From contig NYZA01000143.1 in NCBI GenBank assembly GCA_002686955.1, forward strand, positions 17,643 through 81,642: a stretch of 64,000 bases of DNA, given 5' to 3'. The notes beneath the pieces were generated by a model. The model was given only the letters and a program-made list of their open reading frames with translations. It searched no databases and was not told the DNA's origin. Positions 57,291 to 64,000 of this stretch are shown piece by piece (position 1 is the stretch's first letter; each line of letters opens with the position of its first letter). The DNA is from Gemmatimonadota bacterium (GTDB lineage: Bacteria > GCA-2686955). Both the position numbers and the translations under genes were made by a program.

Positions 57291-59372
57291 CTACTCGCGC
57301 TCCCTGCTCGACCTTCTCATCGAGATCAACACCAGTTGGCCGGTCTCATCCAAACTCATTTCCCAGCCTCTGGGGACGACTGTCGTTGCCGTGAGCTCGA
57401 CGATGATTGCCGGGCCGTGAATTCGGGCTGACGGTGGCAATTCGTTCCTCTCGTATACCGGTGCGATGACGGCGCCTTCTCGGTCGGTTGATACAATTTC
57501 GTCGATCGGTTCCAGTCCAAGTACATTGTGTACTGTCTGCGGTGATTGCCCCAGCGACGTGATCGCTCCCGGCGCGACGCCGCGCGCACGAACCGTTACG
57601 ATCTCGACCGACCGGTCCTCCAGAGCTCGGCCGTAGCGCCGGCGATAGCTCTCGTGAAAAGACGCGGTTGGGTCGGCGTCATCGAAGGGCAGAGAGATTT
57701 CGTAAGACTGGCCCTCGTAACGCAGATCGTACATCGCGTCGACGTCGATAGATTCGAACCCCTCCCGGCGCAGAGCGCTCACTACGCGTTTCGAGAGTGC
57801 GTCGCGCACACGCCGCGCCTTCCGCATTCCACGCGCATCGGCCTTGACCAACACAGTTCGAGCCAGAGCTCGCATGGCCGGGGCGGCGAGCATGCCGCGG
57901 GCGGAGAGGGCGCCGGGATCCGGCGGGACGGAGACCCGAGCGATTCCCAGCTCTTCGGCGAGGAGCGCAGCGTGCATGGGGCCGGCACCGCCGAAGGCGA
58001 TGAGCTCCAAACCTCGGGGGTCGATCCCGCGCGCGACCGTAATCTCGCGAAGGGCACGCGCCATGACGGCGCAGGCGACCCTGACGACGCCGAGGGCGGC
58101 CTCTTCTGTGGAACGCCCCCCCATTCGTGAACCGAGCTCCGCACAGGCGAGCCTCGCGCGGTCGAGATCGAGCCGTATAGCCCCGCCGAGGAAGCGATCC
58201 GCCGCCAGGCGCCCGAGCACGAGATTGGCGTCGGTTACCGTAACCGCCTCGCCCCCTTTTCCGTAGCAGGCGGGACCGGGGTGCGCCCCCGCGCTCCGCG
58301 GTCCCACGCGCAGGGCCCCGCCCGCATCGATCTCCGCGATCGAGCCTCCGCCCGCCCCGACGGTGTGAATGTCGAGCACGGGCGTTCGCAAGGTCATTTC
58401 GGCGAAGTGCATCTCGGTCGTTGCCAAGGGCTCCGACCCGCAAACCGTCACGTCGGTCGATGTCCCGCCCATGTCGAATGCTATCGAGGATGGGCCTACA
58501 AACTCTGTATCGAGCTCTCGTCGGTCTACGCCTCTTGCTCCGACTACTCCTCCGGCCGGACCAGAGAGCAGAGTACGAATCGGCTCTTTCGCGGCGTAGC
58601 CGGCCGACGCGGTTCCACCCGACGAGAGCATGATCCGCAGGCGCGGAATGCGGCGAGAGAGTCGGCGAAGATAACGCGACATCAACGGAGCGACATAGGC
58701 GTTGGCGACCGTGGTCCAGGCCCGCTCCACCTCTCTGAACTCACCCACCAGATCGCTGGAAAGGGTGACGTCGAAACGCTCTGCTCTGAGCACCGCCCCC
58801 ACCCTGCGCTCGTGTCGAGATTCGGCATAACTGTGGAGCAGACAAATCGCCACCGACGCGATATCGGATCGCCGTAGCTCGTCGATCAAGCGCGGAAGCT
58901 CGTCGAGATCGATCGCTTGGACGATCTCTCCCTCCGATCCGATCCGCTCACTCACTCCGAGCGAGAGCACCACCAAGGAGGGCGGTCGCCGGGGCTCCAA
59001 TGCGTAAAGGTCGGGGCGGGACTGGCGCCCGATCAGCGCCAGTTCCTCGAATCCGCGGGTGGTCACCAGCGCGGTGCGCGCGCCCCTTCGCTCCAGTAGA
59101 GCGTTCGTGGCAACCGTTGTTCCGTGTACGACGTCGAGCTCCTCCGCCACGTTTGGACTGTTCCGATTATCGGCGCGGGCCTCGGCCAGAACCGCCGCGA
59201 TCCCCTTTTCGACGGCTCGTCCCGGATCGCTCGGCGTCGACGGGGTTTTCGCGACCCACTGCCCTCCTCCCGGCTCCATCAGTATCACGTCGGTGAAGGT
59301 GCCCCCGGTGTCCACGCCGAGTGCCCAGGCATTGCTCCGGGATCTGTTCGTCGAATGGGAGTCGTCGCTCAT
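57291..59372 (-). CDS. hyuA: Hydantoinase A/oxoprolinase family protein
   Basis: A 693-residue HyuA subunit. The ATP-binding opening AWALGVDTGGTFTDVIL, VHGTTVATNALLERRGA, SGGTASAGYAA, GGTSTDVTV, HTVGAGGGSIAEID, GPACYGKGGEAVTVTDANL and LIAFGGAGPMHAALLAEELG are all family blocks in order; ASKHA (actin-like) ATPase fold. It forms the activating half of the HyuAB enzyme. Start ATG 59372 leaves a 41-base divergent gap to the small membrane protein gene. Length is normal. Subclass (N-methylhydantoinase, 5-oxoprolinase or acetophenone carboxylase) unknown. Confidence 0.9.
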   Translation of the reverse strand: MSDDSHSTNRSRSNAWALGVDTGGTFTDVILMEPGGGQWVAKTPSTPSDPGRAVEKGIAAVLAEARADNRNSPNVAEELDVVHGTTVATNALLERRGARTALVTTRGFEELALIGRQSRPDLYALEPRRPPSLVVLSLGVSERIGSEGEIVQAIDLDELPRLIDELRRSDIASVAICLLHSYAESRHERRVGAVLRAERFDVTLSSDLVGEFREVERAWTTVANAYVAPLMSRYLRRLSRRIPRLRIMLSSGGTASAGYAAKEPIRTLLSGPAGGVVGARGVDRRELDTEFVGPSSIAFDMGGTSTDVTVCGSEPLATTEMHFAEMTLRTPVLDIHTVGAGGGSIAEIDAGGALRVGPRSAGAHPGPACYGKGGEAVTVTDANLVLGRLAADRFLGGAIRLDLDRARLACAELGSRMGGRSTEEAALGVVRVACAVMARALREITVARGIDPRGLELIAFGGAGPMHAALLAEELGIARVSVPPDPGALSARGMLAAPAMRALARTVLVKADARGMRKARRVRDALSKRVVSALRREGFESIDVDAMYDLRYEGQSYEISLPFDDADPTASFHESYRRRYGRALEDRSVEIVTVRARGVAPGAITSLGQSPQTVHNVLGLEPIDEIVSTDREGAVIAPVYERNELPPSARIHGPAIIVELTATTVVPRGWEMSLDETGQLVLISMRRSSRERE

Positions 59373-59413
59373 TTCATGCAGGGTAGACTCTTCACTCGAA
59401 AGGCACTCGCCGA

Positions 59414-59713
59414 ATGATCACGCCCCTTCAGCTTCTCGGCCTGATTCTCGCCTTGATCGGTGTCGGGCAATCGTGGAAAAACCCCAAGCTCGGCGGCGGC
59501 ATGATGGTGCTCGGCGCCATGATCCTGGGCATCGGGACGGTGATGGTCGGAGGCCGCTTCAACGCGATCGTCGGCACGGCCTGGACGATCGTCGTGCCGG
59601 TGTTCGCGGTCGTGCGGAGCCGCACGCGAGCCCGAGACGCGGCCCGGGCGGCGGAAGCGCGCGAATCGTTGGACCGGCTCCACAGTCATCGAGCGCGGTC
59701 GGGGAAGGGGTAG
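59414..59713 (+). CDS. Small membrane protein
   Basis: A 99-residue protein of unknown function with two or three hydrophobic helices: TPLQLLGLILALIGVGQSW, GGGMMVLGAMILGIGTVMVG and IVGTAWTIVVPVFAVV, separated by a Lys/Gly loop and ending in a basic, helical cytoplasmic tail. No domain recognised. It ends two bases before the convergent SCP2-domain gene. No strong ribosome site upstream of its ATG. Confidence 0.55.
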   Translation: MITPLQLLGLILALIGVGQSWKNPKLGGGMMVLGAMILGIGTVMVGGRFNAIVGTAWTIVVPVFAVVRSRTRARDAARAAEARESLDRLHSHRARSGKG

Positions 59714-59714
59714 G

Positions 59715-60050
59715 CTATTTGTTCGCGAAGATCGCAGGATTCTGAAGCTTCATCACGGCGCCCATGTCGCCTTCGACCTTCAGCTTCTGGGTCATGAACG
59801 CCGTCATTGGATTGACCGTTCCTTCGATCACGCCGATCCAGGTCTCGTCCGCGGCGGTGATCGTAGATGTCGGGCTTTCGTGCACCCCTTCGGCGCTCGC
59901 GCACTGTCCTCCGCCGACGGAGAGGTAGAAATCCCCCCCCTTGTCGCCGGAGATCTTGAACTGAATCACCGCTGTCCAATCGCCCGCCCCGTCCGGATTG
60001 AAACGGTTGGGAAACTCGTCGAAGATCTGCTTCACATGGGTGATCGCCAT
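59715..60050 (-). CDS. SCP2 sterol-carrier-domain protein
   Basis: A 111-residue single-domain SCP2 protein: FDEFPNRFNPDGAGDWTAVI, QFKISGDKGGDFYLSVGGG, TITAADETWIGVIEGTVNPM and FMTQKLKVEGDMGAVMKLQN match the fold's strands, ligand-tunnel helix and the LKVEGD-x-G signature. Such proteins bind fatty acyl-CoA, sterols or other hydrophobic molecules. AGAGGAG lies upstream of the ATG. In its leader (60069-60085) a six-pair stem GGGTCC/GGACCC closes a five-base loop; it may stabilise the mRNA. It is not in an operon with its neighbours. Confidence 0.88.
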   Translation of the reverse strand: MAITHVKQIFDEFPNRFNPDGAGDWTAVIQFKISGDKGGDFYLSVGGGQCASAEGVHESPTSTITAADETWIGVIEGTVNPMTAFMTQKLKVEGDMGAVMKLQNPAIFANK

Positions 60051-60293
60051 GTCTGGGCTCCTCTAGTTAGGGTCCTTCGCGGACCCTTGTCGGCGCCGCG
60101 AAACTGGGGCGCTGGGCGGGTGGATCGGGCTATTCACTGACCGGGGAATGTAGGGGGCGGCACGCGGGCTGTCAACGGCCCCTGATCCCCGCTGATCTGT
60201 GCCAGAATGGGGGCGGTCGCCCGGAAGCGAATCGAAGCTCCTCGAGACTAGGAATTTGTTGCGCCCAAAACCCTTTACGAGACGGAGGATACG
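60051..60293. promoter_or_regulatory. Divergent leader region of the SCP2 and AtuA-like genes
   Basis: 243 bases between two divergent genes. It contains the six-pair hairpin next to the SCP2 gene and a strong ribosome site (GGAGG) before atuA. No gene is visible; no promoter could be pinned down. Confidence 0.35.
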
Positions 60294-62060
60294 ATGCCCA
60301 AGACCCTGAGAATCGCGAACTGTAGCGGCTTCTACGGGGACCGCCTCTCGGCGGCGAAAGAGATGGTCGAAGGGGGAGAGATCGATTTTTTGACGGGGGA
60401 CTACCTCGCCGAGCTCACCATGATGATCCTCTTCAGGGACCGGCTGAAAGACCCGAGTCGAGGGTACGCGCGGACTTTCCTGACGCAGATGGAGCAGGTG
60501 CTTGGGCAGTGCGCCGACCGCAACATCAAAGTGATCTCAAACGCCGGGGGGCTCAACCCGATGGCGCTCGCCGAGGAGATCGAAGGGTTGGCGAGAAAGC
60601 TCGGCGTCGCACCGAAGGTGGCCTGGATCGAGGGGGACGAGATCACGGAAAGGCTCGACGAGCTGCAGGCACGGGGCAATCCGCTGGTGGACGGCGCGAC
60701 CGGGCGCCCGCTCTCGGAGCTCGACGAGCGAGTGCTCTGCGCCAACGCCTATCTGGGAGCTTGGCCGATCGTCGAGGCTCTGAAGCGAGATGCCGACATC
60801 GTGGTCTGCCCGCGAATTACCGACACTGCATTGCTGGTCGCGCCCGCGGCCTGGCACCACAATTGGAAACGTGACGACTGGGATCGGCTGGCTTCGGGCA
60901 TCGTGGCGGGACATATTCTGGAATGTGGGACGCAGTGCACCGGGGGTAACTACGCCTTTTTCGAGGAGATCGAATCCCTCGAGAGTCCAGGATTCCCGAT
61001 CTGTGAGATGGACGAAGATGGTTCCTTTACGATCACCAAACATGAGAACACGGGGGGGCTGGTGTCGGAGGGGACGGTAACAGCCCAGCTTCTATACGAA
61101 ACCACCGACGCCCGGTACCTCACGCCCGACGCCGTCGCCCGTTTCGATACGATTCGGCTCGAAGAGGAGGGCCCCGATCGTGTGAGAGTCACGGGGGTAA
61201 AAGGTGAGCCTCCGCCCGAGACACTGAAGGTGGCGATGCTCTATCTCAGCGGCTACCGGAACTCCGGGAGCATTCTGCTCACGGGTCTCGACATCGAGAA
61301 GAAGGCGAGAATCGTCGAGGAGGAGTTTTGGAAGCTGATGGGAGGCAAGGACAGCTTCGATGAGGCACGCGCCGATCTGATCGACTTGACGGAACCGAAT
61401 CCCGGGTCGAACGCGGAGGCCTACGCACGACTGCGTTTCGCCATGCGCGACCGAGATCCGGAAAAGGTCGGGCGCCGGTTTTTTGACAAGATCGTTGAGC
61501 TCGCTCTGTCGAGCATTCCCGGATTCACCGTTCCCACCGGGTTGAGGAAAAAGGCATCGCCATGTGTCTCCTTCTGGGGAGCACTGATCCCGGCCGATGA
61601 GGTGGAGCAGGTAGTCGTCGTCGACGGAGTGAGAATACCGGTGCCGCACACCCAACCCACTACCGAGACGATCGCCATCGAGCCGGAGCCGATCGAAATC
61701 CCCCCACCACCCGGTGGACCGACGAAACCGATTCCGATCGGTCGCGTGCTCGGCTCTCGATCGGGAGACAAGGGGGGAGCCGCGACACTCGGGGTATGGG
61801 GGACGTCGGCGGAGGCCTACTCCTGGGCCGCCGAATACCTGACGGTCGAAAAGGTGAGGGAGCTGATCCCGGAGGCGGAGGAGCTGCGGATCGAGCGCTT
61901 TCTGATGCCGAATATCCGGTCGATCGGCTTTCTCATCGATGGGCTCTTGGGCGAAGGGGCCAGCGCCTCGATCCTCATCGACCCGCAGGCGAAGTCGCTG
62001 GGAGAGTACTTCCGCGCTCGTTTCGCGGATGTGCCGGAAGGGCTGGTATTTGGTGAATAG
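60294..62060 (+). CDS. AtuA-family (DUF1446, acyclic terpene utilisation) protein
   Basis: A 588-residue protein. The long N-terminal domain (to ~460) follows AtuA/DUF1446: LRIANCSGFYGDRLSAAKEM, IDFLTGDYLAELTMMIL, VISNAGGLNPMALAEEIE, LGAWPIVEALKRDADIVVCP, LECGTQCTGGNYAFFEEI, ENTGGLVSEGTVTAQLLYE. The final ~110 residues (IPIGRVLGSRSGDKGGAATLG, RFLMPNIRSIGFLIDGLLGE) are the small AtuA-C domain, fused here. AtuA is required for citronellol/geraniol breakdown in Pseudomonas, but its reaction is unsettled and the family is much wider. No atuC/atuF-type carboxylase genes are near. A terminator follows at 62079. Confidence 0.88.
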   Translation: MPKTLRIANCSGFYGDRLSAAKEMVEGGEIDFLTGDYLAELTMMILFRDRLKDPSRGYARTFLTQMEQVLGQCADRNIKVISNAGGLNPMALAEEIEGLARKLGVAPKVAWIEGDEITERLDELQARGNPLVDGATGRPLSELDERVLCANAYLGAWPIVEALKRDADIVVCPRITDTALLVAPAAWHHNWKRDDWDRLASGIVAGHILECGTQCTGGNYAFFEEIESLESPGFPICEMDEDGSFTITKHENTGGLVSEGTVTAQLLYETTDARYLTPDAVARFDTIRLEEEGPDRVRVTGVKGEPPPETLKVAMLYLSGYRNSGSILLTGLDIEKKARIVEEEFWKLMGGKDSFDEARADLIDLTEPNPGSNAEAYARLRFAMRDRDPEKVGRRFFDKIVELALSSIPGFTVPTGLRKKASPCVSFWGALIPADEVEQVVVVDGVRIPVPHTQPTTETIAIEPEPIEIPPPPGGPTKPIPIGRVLGSRSGDKGGAATLGVWGTSAEAYSWAAEYLTVEKVRELIPEAEELRIERFLMPNIRSIGFLIDGLLGEGASASILIDPQAKSLGEYFRARFADVPEGLVFGE

Positions 62061-62078
62061 ATCCTGGAAACAAACGCG

Positions 62079-62110
62079 AAAGCGGCGGGCCGTGACCGAC
62101 CCGCCGCTTT
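62079..62110 (+). terminator. Terminator between atuA-like gene and the protease gene
   Basis: An 11-base-pair perfect stem, AAAGCGGCGGG with CCCGCCGCTTT, and a ten-base loop. The A-run on one side and T-run on the other suit termination from both convergent genes. Confidence 0.8.
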
Positions 62111-62135
62111 ACTCCCCTGCTGAGGTAGAGCCGAG

Positions 62136-64000
62136 CTACTCGTCGCCGTCCTCCTCGACGAACACCATCTCGCCCGCGGCGGTAGCTTCCAGCTCATCAC
62201 CGGCGACCGAGGCGCCGGAAGCATCCATGAAGGCAACGATTCCGCCGGAAGCATCGAGCACCGCCAGCATGCCGCCGGAAGCATCGAGCATGACGATCAT
62301 GCCGCCCGAAGCGTCGAGCATCGCCAAGATGCCGCCCGAAGCGTCGAGCATCGCCAAGATGCCCCCGCTCGCCACCAGCTCATTGATGAAATCGTGACCC
62401 GAAGAGTCGAGAAGTGTGACGATTCCGCCCGAGGCATCGAGCATCGTGAGGATGTGACCGCTGGCGTCGAGCATCGCCAGAATCCCGCCGGTGGCTTCGA
62501 GGGTGCCCAGCATCACTCCGGAAGCATCGAGGAATGCAACGATGCCGCCCGAGGCTTCGAGCATGGCGAGCAGTCCGCCCTGCCCCATCATCAGCGACTC
62601 GAGGTCACCCGATGTAATCTGCCACAGGATTACCTCTCCAAACTCGTTGTCGAACATACAGAAGAGGCCTTCGGGCGTCTCGATGAAGAGAACGGGGCCC
62701 ACGTCGGGATCATCGACGACCACACCGAACTGGGTGGTCGGGTAGACCGGGACCGCCGCCTTGGACTTGTCCACGTATCCGCCCAAATTCTCGGCCGGCT
62801 CCGACACGATCGACTGCCAGTCCGAGAGGGCGGCGAAGGGGTCGATCACGCCGTACCCGTAGCCTGGATCCCAACCGGCATCACCGAGGTCGTTGGCGGT
62901 CTGTAGGATGATGTTCCGCACATCGAGGGGCGTCAGGTCATAGGGGGTCGCGCTGGAGTTCGACAGGATCAGCGCAGCCAGAGCCGCGACATGGGGGGAA
63001 GCCTGAGAGGTTCCGGCGCTGAACCAGTAGCCGGTCCTGTTCGGGTTCCTGTGCCCGATCGCACCGCTCAGAATTCCGTCGGGGTATCCGTCGAAATCCT
63101 GGTCCCTCTTCACGCCACCGGGCGCCATCACGTCGAGGGCCGCGCCGTAGTTCGAATAGGGAGTGCGGGATCCGAAGCGATCGACCGCACCGACCGCAAT
63201 CACTTCATTGTACGCCGCGGGATAGGAAACCGTGGGCACACCCTTGTTCCCTACGGCGGAGACCATGACGATCCCCTGCTGATCCGCGTCCTCGACCACC
63301 TGCTTCAGGTACGGTCCCGGCTCAAATCCGGGCGGAAACGACACGCTCATGTTGATGACGCGATACTCGAAGCTCTGGTTGATGATGTGTTGGATCCCAT
63401 CGGCCAGAGTTTCGGTCGTTCCGTGACCCTGCGCGTCGAGCACGCGGACCGGCGCCAAGGTGAAGAACGGCGCCATTCCGGAGATGCCGCGATCATTGTC
63501 GATGCTGGTGTGGATGATGCCCGCGACATGCGTGCCGTGCTGGTTCAGATCGTACCCATCCGGCTCTCCATCGACCAGGTCGACGGCGGCGGCGATCGCG
63601 GCACCCATGTCTTTGTGTCGCCGGCAGAACTTGCCGCTTCTGCCGTGAAATCCGGTCTTCCAGGCAACGCCGGAATCCAAGACAGCGATCAAGAGATCGG
63701 ATGCCGGGGCGGTGCCGTGCTCGATCGCCCAGGCGGATTCCATATCGAGCATCTCGAGATTCCACTGGCGTCCGTAGTGCCGATCGTTCGGCGCATAGCC
63801 ACCGCCATAGGTGACGGAATTGCAGACGGCATTCGGAGATGCCGCTGCCACGCGCGGATCGGCACGCAGCGCTTTGAGCAGCTCTCGCAGACCGCTCCGG
63901 TCGGCCAGAGGGGAGCGTCTGCTGAGTCGGCCGAGGCGTCGGGCGATCGCCGCCGGAGCCGGCGTGCGGACCTTGAACCAGCCGTGGGGCATGCCGTCGC
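62136..64000 (-). CDS. Subtilisin-like serine protease (S8) with C-terminal decapeptide repeats; 5' end outside window
   Basis: At least 618 residues, running leftward from beyond the right edge. The catalytic triad is complete: Asp in LLIAVLDSGVAW, His in NQHGTHVAGII, Ser in SAGTSQASPHVAALAAL, with the oxyanion Asn region VMVSAVGNKGVPT. A prodomain-like piece precedes (LRADPRVAAASPNAV). After the protease comes a linker and then twelve repeats of about ten residues (unit GGILAMLDAS), then an acidic tail. S8 proteases of this kind are exported; the repeats may form a beta-solenoid for anchoring or self-association. A signal peptide, if any, is outside the window. No secretion-sorting motif (PEP-CTERM or Por-type) is seen. 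Confidence 0.88.
   Translation of the reverse strand, partial: DGMPHGWFKVRTPAPAAIARRLGRLSRRSPLADRSGLRELLKALRADPRVAAASPNAVCNSVTYGGGYAPNDRHYGRQWNLEMLDMESAWAIEHGTAPASDLLIAVLDSGVAWKTGFHGRSGKFCRRHKDMGAAIAAAVDLVDGEPDGYDLNQHGTHVAGIIHTSIDNDRGISGMAPFFTLAPVRVLDAQGHGTTETLADGIQHIINQSFEYRVINMSVSFPPGFEPGPYLKQVVEDADQQGIVMVSAVGNKGVPTVSYPAAYNEVIAVGAVDRFGSRTPYSNYGAALDVMAPGGVKRDQDFDGYPDGILSGAIGHRNPNRTGYWFSAGTSQASPHVAALAALILSNSSATPYDLTPLDVRNIILQTANDLGDAGWDPGYGYGVIDPFAALSDWQSIVSEPAENLGGYVDKSKAAVPVYPTTQFGVVVDDPDVGPVLFIETPEGLFCMFDNEFGEVILWQITSGDLESLMMGQGGLLAMLEASGGIVAFLDASGVMLGTLEATGGILAMLDASGHILTMLDASGGIVTLLDSSGHDFINELVASGGILAMLDASGGILAMLDASGGMIVMLDASGGMLAVLDASGGIVAFMDASGASVAGDELEATAAGEMVFVEEDGDE
62214..62573 (-). 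repeat. Twelve-copy 30-base tandem coding repeat (GGILAMLDAS)
   Basis: Within the protease gene the last third is built from twelve tandem copies of a ten-residue unit, GGILAMLDAS with small substitutions (GGIVAFLDAS, GVMLGTLEAT, GHILTMLDAS); one copy has eleven residues. The DNA copies differ mainly at wobble positions, which points to selection on the protein and not to very recent expansion, apart from two almost identical neighbours near 62290-62350. Confidence 0.9.

Noticed and set aside
62214-62573. Regular 30-base repeats, CRISPR-like at first sight
   Set aside because: The repeats are contiguous with no spacers, stay in frame and code for a ten-residue unit in the protease.
1-64000. 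tRNA, rRNA or riboswitch genes
   Set aside because: Intergenic regions are short, and none shows a cloverleaf or recognisable RNA motif by eye; a covariance-model scan would decide.

Overview
The window looks like a piece of chromosome from a high-GC, Gram-negative, probably uncultivated bacterium. It carries an RND efflux subunit, several lipoproteins with a lipobox Cys, an O-antigen-ligase-type membrane protein, a sigma-54 promoter in front of a flagellin-like gene, and dissimilatory sulfur genes (sat, qmo, dsrC, dsrM/K/P, dsrN). Genes are tightly packed, with many 4-base ATGA/GTGA start-stop overlaps, and no rRNA or tRNA gene was recognised. The phylum cannot be fixed by eye; an FCB-type or other sulfur-cycling candidate phylum would fit.

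Layout. 1-6580: RND efflux C-terminus, RmlD-like reductase, then a leftward run GCS2-CBS ligase / M14 deacylase / sulfatase-fold membrane protein. 6770-11066: a compact rightward operon ubiX-ubiD-acnX(large)-acnX(small)-ipk. This is the most important feature. Together these five genes encode the lower half of the archaeal-type mevalonate pathway: phosphomevalonate dehydratase, prenyl-FMN-dependent anhydromevalonate phosphate decarboxylase with its cofactor synthase, and isopentenyl phosphate kinase. 11050-30401: cell-envelope genes (O-antigen ligase/TPR, beta-helix lipoprotein, DegT aminotransferase, carbamoyltransferase, sulfatase-fold lipoprotein, radical SAM, SGNH hydrolase, GT39) with the GTPase Der and a PDZ/radical-SAM DUF512 protein among them. 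A 33-nt inverted repeat lies just before der.

30402-39142: a flagellin-like gene with a clear sigma-54 promoter, followed by a sulfur-metabolism locus that looks eroded. sat and dsrC are intact. qmoA and qmoC are joined into one hybrid frame, dsrK runs into dsrP, dsrM and dsrN are truncated, a C-terminal scrap of an Fe-S oxidoreductase follows sat, and an internally shortened transposase sits in the middle. dsrAB, aprAB, qmoB, dsrJ and dsrO are absent here.

39128-48076: nucleotide-sugar dehydrogenase with a two-receiver/HisKA protein, a FapA-like (DUF342) protein with a degenerate GGDEF protein, a lipoprotein, a NUDIX hydrolase and a TPR membrane protein. 47971-64000: a double-length UvrA (1964 aa), JAMM peptidase, lipoprotein, RNase HII, hydantoinase A/B pair, SCP2-domain protein, AtuA-family protein, and a subtilisin-like protease (cut by the window edge) whose C-terminus is twelve copies of a ten-residue repeat.
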